Below are positions 18,165 through 27,859 of a stretch of DNA of 64,000 bases, one piece after another. Where the stretch lies: the NCBI RefSeq assembly GCF_030486595.1, contig NZ_JAUJZH010000005.1:62001-126000 (forward strand), read 5' to 3'. Below the pieces are notes generated by a model. That model made no database searches. It had not been told where the DNA came from and saw nothing but the letters and a program-made list of their open reading frames with translations. Position 1 is the stretch's first letter, and each line of letters begins with the position of its first letter. The stretch is from Variovorax ginsengisoli (lineage in GTDB: Bacteria; Pseudomonadota; Gammaproteobacteria; Burkholderiales; Burkholderiaceae_C). Position numbers and translations under genes: made by a program.

Positions 18165-19223
18165 ATGACCCTGCAGATCGGCCATATCGCGCTGGAAAAC
18201 AGCCTGTTCGTCGCCCCCATGGCGGGCGTCACGGACCGGCCGTTCCGCATGCTGTGCCGCGAGCTCGGCGCCGGCTACGCGGTCAGCGAGATGGTCACCT
18301 CGCGCAAGGAACTCTGGGGCACGCTGAAGACCTCGCGCCGCGCCAACCACGACGGCGAACCCGGCCCCATCTCGGTGCAGATCGCCGGCACCGATGCCGA
18401 CATGATGTTCGAGGCCGCGCAATACAACATCGACCGCGGTGCGCAGATCATCGACATCAACATGGGATGCCCGGCCAAGAAGGTCTGCAACAAGTGGGCC
18501 GGCTCGGCGTTGATGCGCGATGAGCCGCTGGCGCTCGAGATCGCCGAGGCGGTGGTCCGTGCCGCGCTGCCGCACGGCGTGCCGGTCACGCTCAAGATGC
18601 GCACCGGCTGGAGCGACGACAGTCGCAACGCCGTGACACTGGCGCGCCGCTTCGAGCAGGCCGGCGTCCAGATGCTGACCGTGCACGGCCGCACGCGCGA
18701 GCAGGGCTACAAGGGCCTGGCCGAATACGACACCATCGCGGCGGTCAAGGCCGCGGTGCGCATTCCGGTTGTCGCCAACGGCGACATCACTTCACCAGAG
18801 AAAGCGCGCGACGTTCTGGCGCTGACCGGCGCGGACGCCATCATGATCGGCCGTGCTGCGCAGGGCCGGCCGTGGATCTTCCGCGAGATCGCCCACTTCC
18901 TCGATACAGGTACGCATCGGGCCCCGCCGCTGGTGGCCGAAGTGCGTCGACTGATGCTGGACCACCTGAAGGAGCACTACGCCCTCTACGGCGACTACAG
19001 CGGCGTGCGAACGGCGCGCAAGCACATCGGCTGGTATGTGCGCGCGCTTCCCGGCGGCGAGGCGTTCCGCACTGCGATGAACGCGATCGAGGATTGCGAT
19101 GCGCAATGGCGCGCCGTGGCCGGGTTCTTCGACACGCTCGCGGGGCAGATGGACCGCATTCCTGCCGCAGCCGAGGGCGAACTCGATCAGCTGGACGAAC
19201 AGGCGGCCGACGCATTGGCGTAA
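18165..19223 (+). CDS. dusB: tRNA-dihydrouridine synthase B
   Basis: DusB is an FMN enzyme that reduces uridine in the tRNA D-loop. This 352-residue protein shows the FMN-barrel start APMAGVTD, the catalytic cysteine in NMGCPAKKVCNK near residue 103, KMRTGW, VHGRTREQGYKG and the phosphate-binding IGRAAQGRPW. The ATG at 18165 is preferred to one at 18123 because family similarity begins at TLQIG. It is followed by fis 34 bases later, the widely conserved dusB-fis pairing. Confidence 0.95.
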   Translation: MTLQIGHIALENSLFVAPMAGVTDRPFRMLCRELGAGYAVSEMVTSRKELWGTLKTSRRANHDGEPGPISVQIAGTDADMMFEAAQYNIDRGAQIIDINMGCPAKKVCNKWAGSALMRDEPLALEIAEAVVRAALPHGVPVTLKMRTGWSDDSRNAVTLARRFEQAGVQMLTVHGRTREQGYKGLAEYDTIAAVKAAVRIPVVANGDITSPEKARDVLALTGADAIMIGRAAQGRPWIFREIAHFLDTGTHRAPPLVAEVRRLMLDHLKEHYALYGDYSGVRTARKHIGWYVRALPGGEAFRTAMNAIEDCDAQWRAVAGFFDTLAGQMDRIPAAAEGELDQLDEQAADALA

Positions 19224-19257
19224 GAAAAGCAGAACAAGAGGAGAAGAAGAGAAGGCC

Positions 19258-19494
19258 ATGAGCAAGAAACACATCGAAGACTGCGTACGCAGCAGTCTGG
19301 ACAGCTATTTCCGCGACCTCCGCGGCACCGAACCCGACGGCATGTACGAGATGCTGGTGCGGGTGGTCGAGAAACCCCTGCTCGACGTCGTCATGACGCG
19401 CGCCGAGGGCAACCAATCCAAGGCCGCGCAATGGCTCGGCCTCAACCGAAACACGCTGCGCAAGAAGCTGGTCGAACACAAACTCTTGAAGTAA
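19258..19494 (+). CDS. fis: DNA-binding protein Fis
   Basis: Fis is a nucleoid-associated DNA-bending protein that also activates rRNA promoters. The 78-residue product has the C-terminal helix-turn-helix NQSKAAQWLGLNRNTLRKKL (about residues 55-74), closely matching the Fis/NtrC family. The N-terminal arm is short (78 against 98 residues in E. coli), as is normal in Betaproteobacteria. The start is chosen at the ATG after the strong purine-rich stretch GAGGAGAAGAAGAGAAGG. It lies 6 bases before purH. Confidence 0.93.
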   Translation: MSKKHIEDCVRSSLDSYFRDLRGTEPDGMYEMLVRVVEKPLLDVVMTRAEGNQSKAAQWLGLNRNTLRKKLVEHKLLK

Positions 19495-19500
19495 TTCCCG

Positions 19501-21068
<1,568 letters not shown>

Positions 21069-21072
<4 letters not shown>

Positions 21073-21542
21073 TCGCTGCCGTCGGAGAAGCGGTACTTCA
21101 GCTGGAAGCTGATGGCGCCGTAGAGCTTGTCCTTGATGCTGGGGATGATCGCGATGTTCAATCCCCAGTGCTTGCCCTCGATCGCCGCGGTCGGGATCAG
21201 CGCCGGGAACCAGCCGCCGTTGTTGGTCATCTGGTAGCCGTCGAAGCCGCCCACCACGGCGCCCAGCTTCACGCCGTGGAACTCGAAGGGCATCACGTAC
21301 AAGCCGATGTAGTTCGAGTAGTCGCGGTCGCTGTTGCGGAACCGGCCAGCGGTGGCCGAGAAGGTCTTGTCGATCGGCCACTCGATGCCGATCCCCGGGT
21401 TGGCGTCTTCCAACCCCTTGTTGCGATCGAAATGCAGCGAATAGAAGCCCGGGTTGATCCAGACCTGGCTGATGTCGGCCTGGGCCAGCGCAAGGCCGGG
21501 CAGCAGCAGGCACGCGCCTGCCAGGAGCGATGGCAGCTTCAC
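21069..21542 (-). CDS. Hypothetical exported protein, probably a small outer-membrane beta-barrel
   Basis: I do not recognise a named family with certainty. The 157-residue product begins with a clear signal peptide (GTG start; hydrophobic stretch about residues 5-18; cleavage near ALAQA). The rest is rich in aromatic residues and alternating patterns ([41 protein letters not shown]), ending with an aromatic near the C terminus as outer-membrane barrels do. It may be an envelope or lipid-modification protein, but this is inference. It lies 5 bases after the hemL stop and is convergent with purH. Confidence 0.65.
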
Positions 21543-21547
21543 GGCGC

Positions 21548-22837
21548 CTACAGCGTCTTGAAGATCTGGCGCGCCGCCTCGATGCTGGCGGCGATGTCGT
21601 CGTCGCTGTGCGCGGCGCTCACGAAGCCGGCCTCGTAGAGCGCCGGAGCGATGTAGACGCCGCGCTCCAGCAGGCCGTGGAACAGCGTGTTGAATTTCGT
21701 GCCGTCGCTCTTCATCACCGCCGTGTAGTTCTGCGGCAGCGCGTCGAGCAGGAAGAAACCGAACATGCCGCCTTCGCTGTCGGCGCTGAAGGGCACGCGC
21801 TCGGCGGCTGCGGCGGCCTTCAGGCCATCGACCAGCGACCGGGTCTTGGTCGACAGCGCTTCGTAGAAGCCCGGCTTGGCGATCTCCTTGAGGGTGGCCA
21901 GTCCGCAGGCGGTCGCCACCGGGTTGCCCGACAGCGTGCCGGCCTGGTACACGGGCCCCATCGGCGCCAGCTGTTCCATGATCGCGCGCGGTCCGCCGAA
22001 GGCCGCCAGCGGCATGCCGCCGCCGATCACCTTGCCCAGCACCGTGAGGTCGGGCGTGACGCCGAGCACGCCCTGGGCGCCGCGCAGGCCGACGCGGAAC
22101 CCGGTCATCACTTCGTCGAACACCAGCAGTGCACCGTACTGCGTGCACAGTTCGCGGCAGCGCTTGGCGAAGGCCGCGCTGGTGCGGACGAAATTCATGT
22201 TGCCGGCGATCGCCTCGATCATCAGGCAGGCGATCTCGTGGCCGTGCAGCGCGAAGGCTTCCTCGAGCTGGGCCAGGTTGTTGTACTCGAGCACCAGCGT
22301 GTGCTGCACCACCTCGGGCGGCACGCCGGCCGAGGTCGGGTTGCCGAAGGTCGCGAGGCCGGAGCCGGCCTTGACCAGCAGGGCGTCGGCATGGCCGTGG
22401 TAGCAGCCTTCGAACTTGATGATGTATTTGCGGCCGGTGGCGCCACGGGCCAGGCGCAGCGCGCTCATCGCGGCTTCGGTGCCCGAGCTCACGAGGCGCA
22501 CCATCTCCATCGACGGCACCAGCGCCAGGATGGCTTCGGCCAGCTCGATCTCGCGCTCGGTCGGGGCGCCGAACGAGAAACCTTCGATGACGGCGCGCTG
22601 CACTGCCTCGACCACGGCCGGATGCCCATGGCCGAGGATCATCGGGCCCCAGGAGCCGATGTAGTCGATGTAGCGCTTGTCGTCGGCGTCCCAGAAGTAG
22701 GCGCCCTGGGCGCGCTTCACGAAGCGGGGCGTGCCGCCCACCGCCTTGAAGGCCCGCACCGGCGAATTGACGCCTCCGGGGATGACGGCGCGGGCGCGCT
22801 CGAAGAGGATCTCGTTCTGGTCGGTGGTGGCAGGCAT
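21548..22837 (-). CDS. hemL: Glutamate-1-semialdehyde 2,1-aminomutase
   Basis: HemL converts glutamate-1-semialdehyde to 5-aminolevulinate, the C5 route to haem. This 429-residue class III aminotransferase-fold enzyme has the N-terminal [12 protein letters not shown], the cofactor-binding DEVMTGFRV segment, and the catalytic lysine in [10 protein letters not shown] near residue 267. All are typical. Its start overlaps the stop of the ThiD-like gene by one base, so the two are translationally coupled. Confidence 0.96.
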   Translation of the reverse strand: MPATTDQNEILFERARAVIPGGVNSPVRAFKAVGGTPRFVKRAQGAYFWDADDKRYIDYIGSWGPMILGHGHPAVVEAVQRAVIEGFSFGAPTEREIELAEAILALVPSMEMVRLVSSGTEAAMSALRLARGATGRKYIIKFEGCYHGHADALLVKAGSGLATFGNPTSAGVPPEVVQHTLVLEYNNLAQLEEAFALHGHEIACLMIEAIAGNMNFVRTSAAFAKRCRELCTQYGALLVFDEVMTGFRVGLRGAQGVLGVTPDLTVLGKVIGGGMPLAAFGGPRAIMEQLAPMGPVYQAGTLSGNPVATACGLATLKEIAKPGFYEALSTKTRSLVDGLKAAAAAERVPFSADSEGGMFGFFLLDALPQNYTAVMKSDGTKFNTLFHGLLERGVYIAPALYEAGFVSAAHSDDDIAASIEAARQIFKTL

Positions 22838-23802
22838 CAGTGTCGGGTGTCGTGCGGGGGAAGGGCGAAGTCCGTGGGGGACGCGAGGTCGTCATTGTCC
22901 TCGTCCTCGTCCTCCTCGGGCTGGGCCCAGAACAGGCGGTCGGGAAGCACGTGCCCCATGCCGGGGCGGAAACCGGCGTCGAGGCAGCGGTCCATGTAGC
23001 TGAGCGCCTCGGCGGTGGCCGCGACCAGGTCGGTGCCGCTGGCGAGCAGCGCCGCCAGCGCGGCCGACAAGGTGTCGCCGGCGCCGGCGAACACGGCGTC
23101 CAGCCGCTCGTACTTCTCGCTCGCGAGCACCGCTTGCGGCGAGGCCAGCACGTTGTCGATGAACTGGTCCGGCAGCATCAGCCCCGTGACCAGTGTGTAG
23201 GGCACGCCGAATTCCCCGGCCGCCATCGCGATGTCGCGTGCCGTCGGCGGCCGCTCGCCGCTCCAGTCGGGCAGCAGCCAGCGCCACAGCGTGCTGTGGT
23301 TGCCGACCAGCACCGTGGTCTGCGGCAGCACCAGGTCGCGGAAGGCATCGAGGTAGGCCTCGATCTGGGCGTCTTCCCACCATGAGAGATTCGGCATGTA
23401 GGCGACCACCGGCACCTCGGGGTAGTCGGTCGCGGTCTCGGCCACGGTGCTGAGGTTTTCGGGCGATCCGACGAAGCCGACCTTGATCAGCTGCACCTCG
23501 ACATCCTCGAGGATCGAGCGCGCCTGCTCGGCCACCGCCTCTTCCTCGAAGGCGAAGTGGTCGAAGATCTCGGCCGTGTCGCGCGCGTAGGCACCCGTCA
23601 CCACCGCCAGCATGTGGGCGCCGACCGAGGCCATGGCCAGGGCGTCGCCGCCCAGGCCGCCGGCCCCGCTCGGGTCGCTGGCATTGAACACCAGCACGCA
23701 GGGTGGGTTCGAATCGGCGTCGTCGGTTTCGGTGTCGTCCGAGGGGTCGGTAAGATCGCTCACTTTGCGGTCGTGCTCTGGTGGTAGTAGATAAGTTTTC
23801 AT
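22837..23802 (-). CDS. Diverged hydroxymethylpyrimidine/phosphomethylpyrimidine kinase (ThiD-like)
   Basis: This 321-residue ribokinase-fold protein has the ThiD-like opening ([14 protein letters not shown] near residue 40) and the catalytic anion hole [16 protein letters not shown] near residue 245, so ATP-dependent kinase activity is likely. ThiD makes HMP pyrophosphate for thiamine. Several ThiD substrate positions are changed (GAYARDT where T-x-QNT is usual), and strongly acidic tails occur at the N terminus (DDTETDDAD) and C terminus ([10 protein letters not shown]). It could act on a different substrate. I chose ATG 23802; the longer frame would need a TTG start. Confidence 0.75.
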   Translation of the reverse strand: MKTYLLPPEHDRKVSDLTDPSDDTETDDADSNPPCVLVFNASDPSGAGGLGGDALAMASVGAHMLAVVTGAYARDTAEIFDHFAFEEEAVAEQARSILEDVEVQLIKVGFVGSPENLSTVAETATDYPEVPVVAYMPNLSWWEDAQIEAYLDAFRDLVLPQTTVLVGNHSTLWRWLLPDWSGERPPTARDIAMAAGEFGVPYTLVTGLMLPDQFIDNVLASPQAVLASEKYERLDAVFAGAGDTLSAALAALLASGTDLVAATAEALSYMDRCLDAGFRPGMGHVLPDRLFWAQPEEDEDEDNDDLASPTDFALPPHDTRH

Positions 23803-23913
23803 ACTCAAATCAGGGCTCAACAGATGGTGGCATAACTGAGACGCTTGTCACGCGAATTGTTGATACGTTTGGATACGATCGTTGCATTTGATGAACAGGG
23901 ACCTTAAGCTGCG

Positions 23914-24084
23914 ATGAATACGAAAACCTGGATGTGCCTGATTTGTGGGTGGATCTATGACGAGGCGGTCGGCGTGCCAGAGGATGGTATTGCGGCCGGC
24001 ACGGCATGGGCGGATGTTCCGATGAACTGGACCTGCCCGGAATGCGGGGCACGCAAGGAAGATTTCGAGATGGTTGAGATCTGA
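23914..24084 (+). CDS. Rubredoxin
   Basis: A 56-residue mononuclear iron protein with the two metal-binding pairs C8-x2-C11-G and C41-x2-C44-G and the conserved aromatic core (W6, Y15, W39). It is full length for a rubredoxin and should carry single electrons in the cytoplasm. It is divergent from the ThiD-like gene and lies 80 bases upstream of the Pil-Chp operon. This rubredoxin-pilG neighbourhood is common in Burkholderiales, though no functional link is proven. Confidence 0.95.
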   Translation: MNTKTWMCLICGWIYDEAVGVPEDGIAAGTAWADVPMNWTCPECGARKEDFEMVEI

Positions 24085-24164
24085 AGCATGGCATAGGGCC
24101 GCGCTTCCTGCGATCCTGAGAGGGGGCGCAGCGGTCTGCAAGGTGTCATACAGGAGCGGTGCGA

Positions 24165-24560
24165 ATGAGCGCGAATGGATCCGGCTACAAGGTGCTCGTC
24201 ATCGACGACAGCAACACCATTCGGCGCAGCGCCGAGATCTTCCTGAAGCAGGGCGGCCATGAAGTGCTGCTCGCCGAGGACGGCTTCGACGCCCTCTCGA
24301 AGGTCAACGACCACAAGCCCCACCTGATTTTCTGCGACATCCTGATGCCGCGCCTCGACGGCTATCAGACCTGCGCCATCATCAAGCGCAACGCGACTTT
24401 CTCCAACGTCCCGGTCGTCATGCTGTCCTCCAAGGACGGCGTCTTCGACAAGGCGCGCGGCCGCATGGTCGGCTCGCAGGACTACCTCACCAAACCATTC
24501 ACCAAGGACCAGCTGCTGCATGCCGTGCAGCAGTTCGGTCTCGTTCAGGAAACCCCGTAA
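24165..24560 (+). CDS. pilG: Twitching motility response regulator PilG
   Basis: A 131-residue single-domain receiver. The acidic pair is in VIDDSN, the phosphoacceptor aspartate in FCDILMPRLDG near residue 57, the switch residue S in MLSSKDG and the lysine in LTKPFTKD. In Pseudomonas, PilG relays the Pil-Chp signal to the pilus extension motor. The ATG at 24165 is chosen because AGGAG at 24152-24156 sits at the right distance; a GTG two codons earlier is too close. It overlaps pilH by one base. Confidence 0.92.
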   Translation: MSANGSGYKVLVIDDSNTIRRSAEIFLKQGGHEVLLAEDGFDALSKVNDHKPHLIFCDILMPRLDGYQTCAIIKRNATFSNVPVVMLSSKDGVFDKARGRMVGSQDYLTKPFTKDQLLHAVQQFGLVQETP

Positions 24561-24925
24561 TGGCGATTCGCAAAGTGCTCGTGGTCGACGACTCGAAGAC
24601 GGAACTCTTGTTCCTCACCGACCTGCTCCAGAAGAACGGCTTCTCGGTCAAGACGGCCGAGAACGCGGACGACGCGATGCGTCGGCTCGAGGAAGAACAG
24701 CCCGACCTGATCCTGATGGACGTCGTGATGCCGGGCCAGAACGGCTTCCAGCTCACCCGTGCCATCGCCCGCAATCCGCAGTACGCTGCGGTGCCGATCA
24801 TTCTCTGCACCAGCAAGAACCAGGAAACCGACCGCGTCTGGGGCATGCGCCAGGGCGCCCGCGACTACATCGTCAAGCCGGTGAATGCCACCGAGCTCAT
24901 GGCCAAGATCAGCGCCTTGGCCTGA
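24560..24925 (+). CDS. pilH: Twitching motility response regulator PilH
   Basis: A 121-residue receiver with VVDDSKTE, the phosphoacceptor in LMDVVMPGQNG near residue 53, the threonine/serine switch (ILCTSKNQ) and the lysine in YIVKPVNATEL. PilH is the second Pil-Chp response regulator, thought to tune retraction or act as a phosphate sink. Its ATG overlaps the pilG TAA, so the two are made in step. No output domain is present. Confidence 0.92.
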   Translation: MAIRKVLVVDDSKTELLFLTDLLQKNGFSVKTAENADDAMRRLEEEQPDLILMDVVMPGQNGFQLTRAIARNPQYAAVPIILCTSKNQETDRVWGMRQGARDYIVKPVNATELMAKISALA

Positions 24926-24957
24926 TCGATCGAAACCCTCGTCCATCCAACCCGCCC

Positions 24958-25491
24958 ATGGCCAACCGCGACGCTCTCCGTGCTTTCCAGTCCCGGCTCG
25001 CCAGCCGCCTGCAGGCCGCGCGCACCTCGGACGTTTCCGCCTCGTGGCTGGCCGTCGAGGCCGGTGAAGCGAAGTACCTGTTCCCGCTCGGGCATGCCGG
25101 CGAGATCTTTCCCTGGGTGGCGCCGCAGTCCGTGCCCTACACCGCGCCCTGGTTTCTCGGCGTGGCCAATCTGCGCGGCGGCCTGTTCGGGGTCGTGCAG
25201 CTGTCGACCTTCGCCACCGGCGCCGCCGCACCACCGGTGCTGAACGAGACGACCCGCGCGCAGTCCCGGCTGGTGGCGCTCAACGAGCTGCTGGAAGTCA
25301 ACTGCGCCCTGCTGATCGACCGCCTGGTCGGCCTGCGCGGCGTGGACGCCTTCGTGGCCTCCGAGGCACCGCAGGAAGAGTCCCCGCCCTGGCTCGGACA
25401 TTCGTACACAGACGCCGCCGGAGGCCGCTGGCAGGAGATCAACCTGCAGGCGCTGTCCCAGCAACCCCAGTTCCTGAGCATTGGCGCCTGA
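24958..25491 (+). CDS. pilI: CheW-like adaptor PilI
   Basis: This 177-residue protein has the CheW-like double beta-barrel (YLFPLGHAGEIFPW, FLGVANLRGGLFGVVQL near residues 65-80, LLIDRLVGLRGVDAF). It should couple the receptor PilJ to the kinase ChpA at the inner-membrane array. Spacing to pilH is 32 bases and to pilJ 39 bases, all on one strand. The ATG at 24958 gives the standard length. Confidence 0.9.
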   Translation: MANRDALRAFQSRLASRLQAARTSDVSASWLAVEAGEAKYLFPLGHAGEIFPWVAPQSVPYTAPWFLGVANLRGGLFGVVQLSTFATGAAAPPVLNETTRAQSRLVALNELLEVNCALLIDRLVGLRGVDAFVASEAPQEESPPWLGHSYTDAAGGRWQEINLQALSQQPQFLSIGA

Positions 25492-25530
25492 GCGGCCAGC
25501 CGTGCACGTTTACAACCTGAAGGACCGACC

Positions 25531-27843
25531 GTGAGCTCGATCGCCGACAAGTTCAAGAAATTCATGCCGCAGGGCGGCAACCCGGTGGCGGTGGGCGGCG
25601 ACAGCGCCGCCACCCTGTCGCTGGACAGCATCGAAACCGTGCAGACGGCCGAGGACAGGGTCGAGCACGTGCGACGCGACGCGGCGCCCGAGCCCGAGCC
25701 GATGCAGCTGGAGGACACGGTGGTGCAGAGCGAAGAGGTGGCGGCGCCGGTCGAGAGCACCGGTGCCGAGCGGCCGCCGGCCGCGCGCTCCAGGCGCTCG
25801 CAGCGCGCCAGCCCGGCGCGCCAGCAGCGGATCCTGGCGCTGGCCCTGGCCGGCGTGGTGCTGCTGCTGCTGCTTGTGGCCGGCTCCGCCATCCTGCGCG
25901 CCGAACGGCTGGCCCAGCAGGTGGCCGCCACCGGCCAGTCGCTGATGCAGTCGCAGCGGCTCGCCAAGTCGGTGTCGCAGGCGCTGGTCGGCAACGTCGG
26001 CGCCTTCACCGAAGTGCGCGACAGCGCCGACGACCTGACGCGACGCGTGCAGGGCCTGACGAACGGCGACGACGCGCTCAAGCTGGAGCGCGTGGGCAGC
26101 CAGTACGACACCGAGCTCGGCAAGATCAACCCGCTGGTCGAGCGCGCCGACAAGAGCGCCAAGGCCGTGCTGGCGCAGCAGAAGATCCTGACGCAGGTCG
26201 GCACCGCGCTGCGCGACATCAACCGCCAGTCGTCGGACCTGCTCGAGATGGCCGAGACCGTGGCGTCGCTCAAGATGCAGCAGAACGCGACGATCCCGGA
26301 GATCTCGGCCGCCGGCCAGCTCGTGATGCTGACCCAGCGCATCGGCAAGTCGGCCAACGAGTTCCTGACGGTCGAAGGCGTGAGCCCCGACGCCGTGTTC
26401 CTGCTCGGCAAGGACCTGAACAGCTTCCAGGAAATCACCCGCGGCCTGCTCGACGGCAGCCCGCAGCAGCGCCTGCCGGGCACCCGCGACGCGCAGACCC
26501 GCCAGCAGCTCGAAGCGATCCTGAAGACCTACGAAACGACCCGCACGCAGGCCGGCGCCATCCTGGGCAACCTGCAGGGCCTGGTCGCCGCGCGCGAAGC
26601 GCAGGCCGCGATCCTGACCGACAGCGAACCGCTGCGCACCTCGCTCGGCGACCTGCAGGACAAGCTCTCGGCCCGCACCGGCCTGGGCGCGGGCACGGTC
26701 GTGATGCTGTTCGTGCTGTCGCTGGCCGCCCTGGCACTGGCCGGCGCGATCGGTTTCGTGCAGGTGCGCGAAGGCCGCGAACGTGCCGCCGCGGCGGAAC
26801 GCGACCGGGTCGAGGCCGAGCGCGTGAGCGAGGACGCGAGCCGCGTCAACGCCGCCAACCAGGCCGCCATTCTGCGGCTGATGAACGAACTGCAGACGGT
26901 GGCCGAAGGCGACCTGACGCAGGAAGCCACCGTGACCGAGGACATCACCGGCGCGATCGCCGACTCGGTGAACTACACGGTGGAAGAACTCCGCCTGCTG
27001 GTGGGCAACGTGCAGAACACGGCGACCCGCGTGGCGCAGACCACCTCGCAGGTGGAAAGCACCTCGACCGAGCTGCTGGCGGCCTCGACCGAACAGCTGC
27101 GCGAGATCCGCGAAACCGGCCAGTCGGTGCTGACCATGGCCGAGCGGATCAACGGCGTGTCCTCGCAGGCACAGGAATCGGCAACGGTGGCGCGGCAATC
27201 GCTGCAAGCCGCTTCGTCGGGCCTGCAGGCGGTGCAGAACGCGATCGGCGGCATGAACTCGATCCGCGACCAGATCCAGGAAACCTCCAAGCGGATCAAG
27301 CGCCTCGGCGAATCCTCGCAGGAGATCGGCGAAATCACCGAGCTGATCTCGGACATTACCGAACAGACCAACGTGCTGGCGCTCAACGCCGCCATCCAGG
27401 CCGCGTCGGCCGGTGAAGCCGGTCGCGGCTTCTCGGTGGTGGCGGAAGAAGTGCAGCGGCTGGCCGAACGCTCCGCCGACGCCACGCGCCAGATCTCGGC
27501 GCTGGTGAAGGCGATCCAGACCGACACCCAGGACGCGGTCGGCGCCATGGAGCGCTCGACCCAGGGCGTGGTCGAAGGCGCGAAGCTGTCCGACAATGCC
27601 GGCACCGCGCTGTCCGAGATCGACCGCGTGTCGCGCCGCCTTGCCGACCTGATCGAGCAGATTTCGCAGTCGGCCTCCCGCGAAGCCGATTCGGCCAACG
27701 TGGTGGCGGCCAACATCCAGCACATCTTCGCCGTGACGGAACAGACCGGCGAAGGCACGCGGACCACCGCGCAGCAAGTGCGCGAGCTCTCGCACATGGC
27801 CGAAGAGTTGCGCCAGTCCGTGTCTCGTTTCAAGATTGCCTGA
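25531..27843 (+). CDS. pilJ: Methyl-accepting chemotaxis protein PilJ
   Basis: This 770-residue receptor of the Pil-Chp system has an unusually long basic cytoplasmic N terminus. A first membrane helix lies at about residues 107-128, then a PilJ-type helical periplasmic domain (rich in QSQRLAKS-like motifs) and a second helix at about 390-412. A HAMP-like region and a methyl-accepting signalling domain follow, with the hairpin tip EQTNVLALNAAIQAASAGEAGRGF near residue 615. The start is GTG at 25531 with AAGGA upstream. No CheR or CheB gene is in the operon here, so methylation would need enzymes encoded elsewhere. Confidence 0.93.
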   Translation: MSSIADKFKKFMPQGGNPVAVGGDSAATLSLDSIETVQTAEDRVEHVRRDAAPEPEPMQLEDTVVQSEEVAAPVESTGAERPPAARSRRSQRASPARQQRILALALAGVVLLLLLVAGSAILRAERLAQQVAATGQSLMQSQRLAKSVSQALVGNVGAFTEVRDSADDLTRRVQGLTNGDDALKLERVGSQYDTELGKINPLVERADKSAKAVLAQQKILTQVGTALRDINRQSSDLLEMAETVASLKMQQNATIPEISAAGQLVMLTQRIGKSANEFLTVEGVSPDAVFLLGKDLNSFQEITRGLLDGSPQQRLPGTRDAQTRQQLEAILKTYETTRTQAGAILGNLQGLVAAREAQAAILTDSEPLRTSLGDLQDKLSARTGLGAGTVVMLFVLSLAALALAGAIGFVQVREGRERAAAAERDRVEAERVSEDASRVNAANQAAILRLMNELQTVAEGDLTQEATVTEDITGAIADSVNYTVEELRLLVGNVQNTATRVAQTTSQVESTSTELLAASTEQLREIRETGQSVLTMAERINGVSSQAQESATVARQSLQAASSGLQAVQNAIGGMNSIRDQIQETSKRIKRLGESSQEIGEITELISDITEQTNVLALNAAIQAASAGEAGRGFSVVAEEVQRLAERSADATRQISALVKAIQTDTQDAVGAMERSTQGVVEGAKLSDNAGTALSEIDRVSRRLADLIEQISQSASREADSANVVAANIQHIFAVTEQTGEGTRTTAQQVRELSHMAEELRQSVSRFKIA

Positions 27844-27859
27844 ACGCCGAGCGCCCAAC

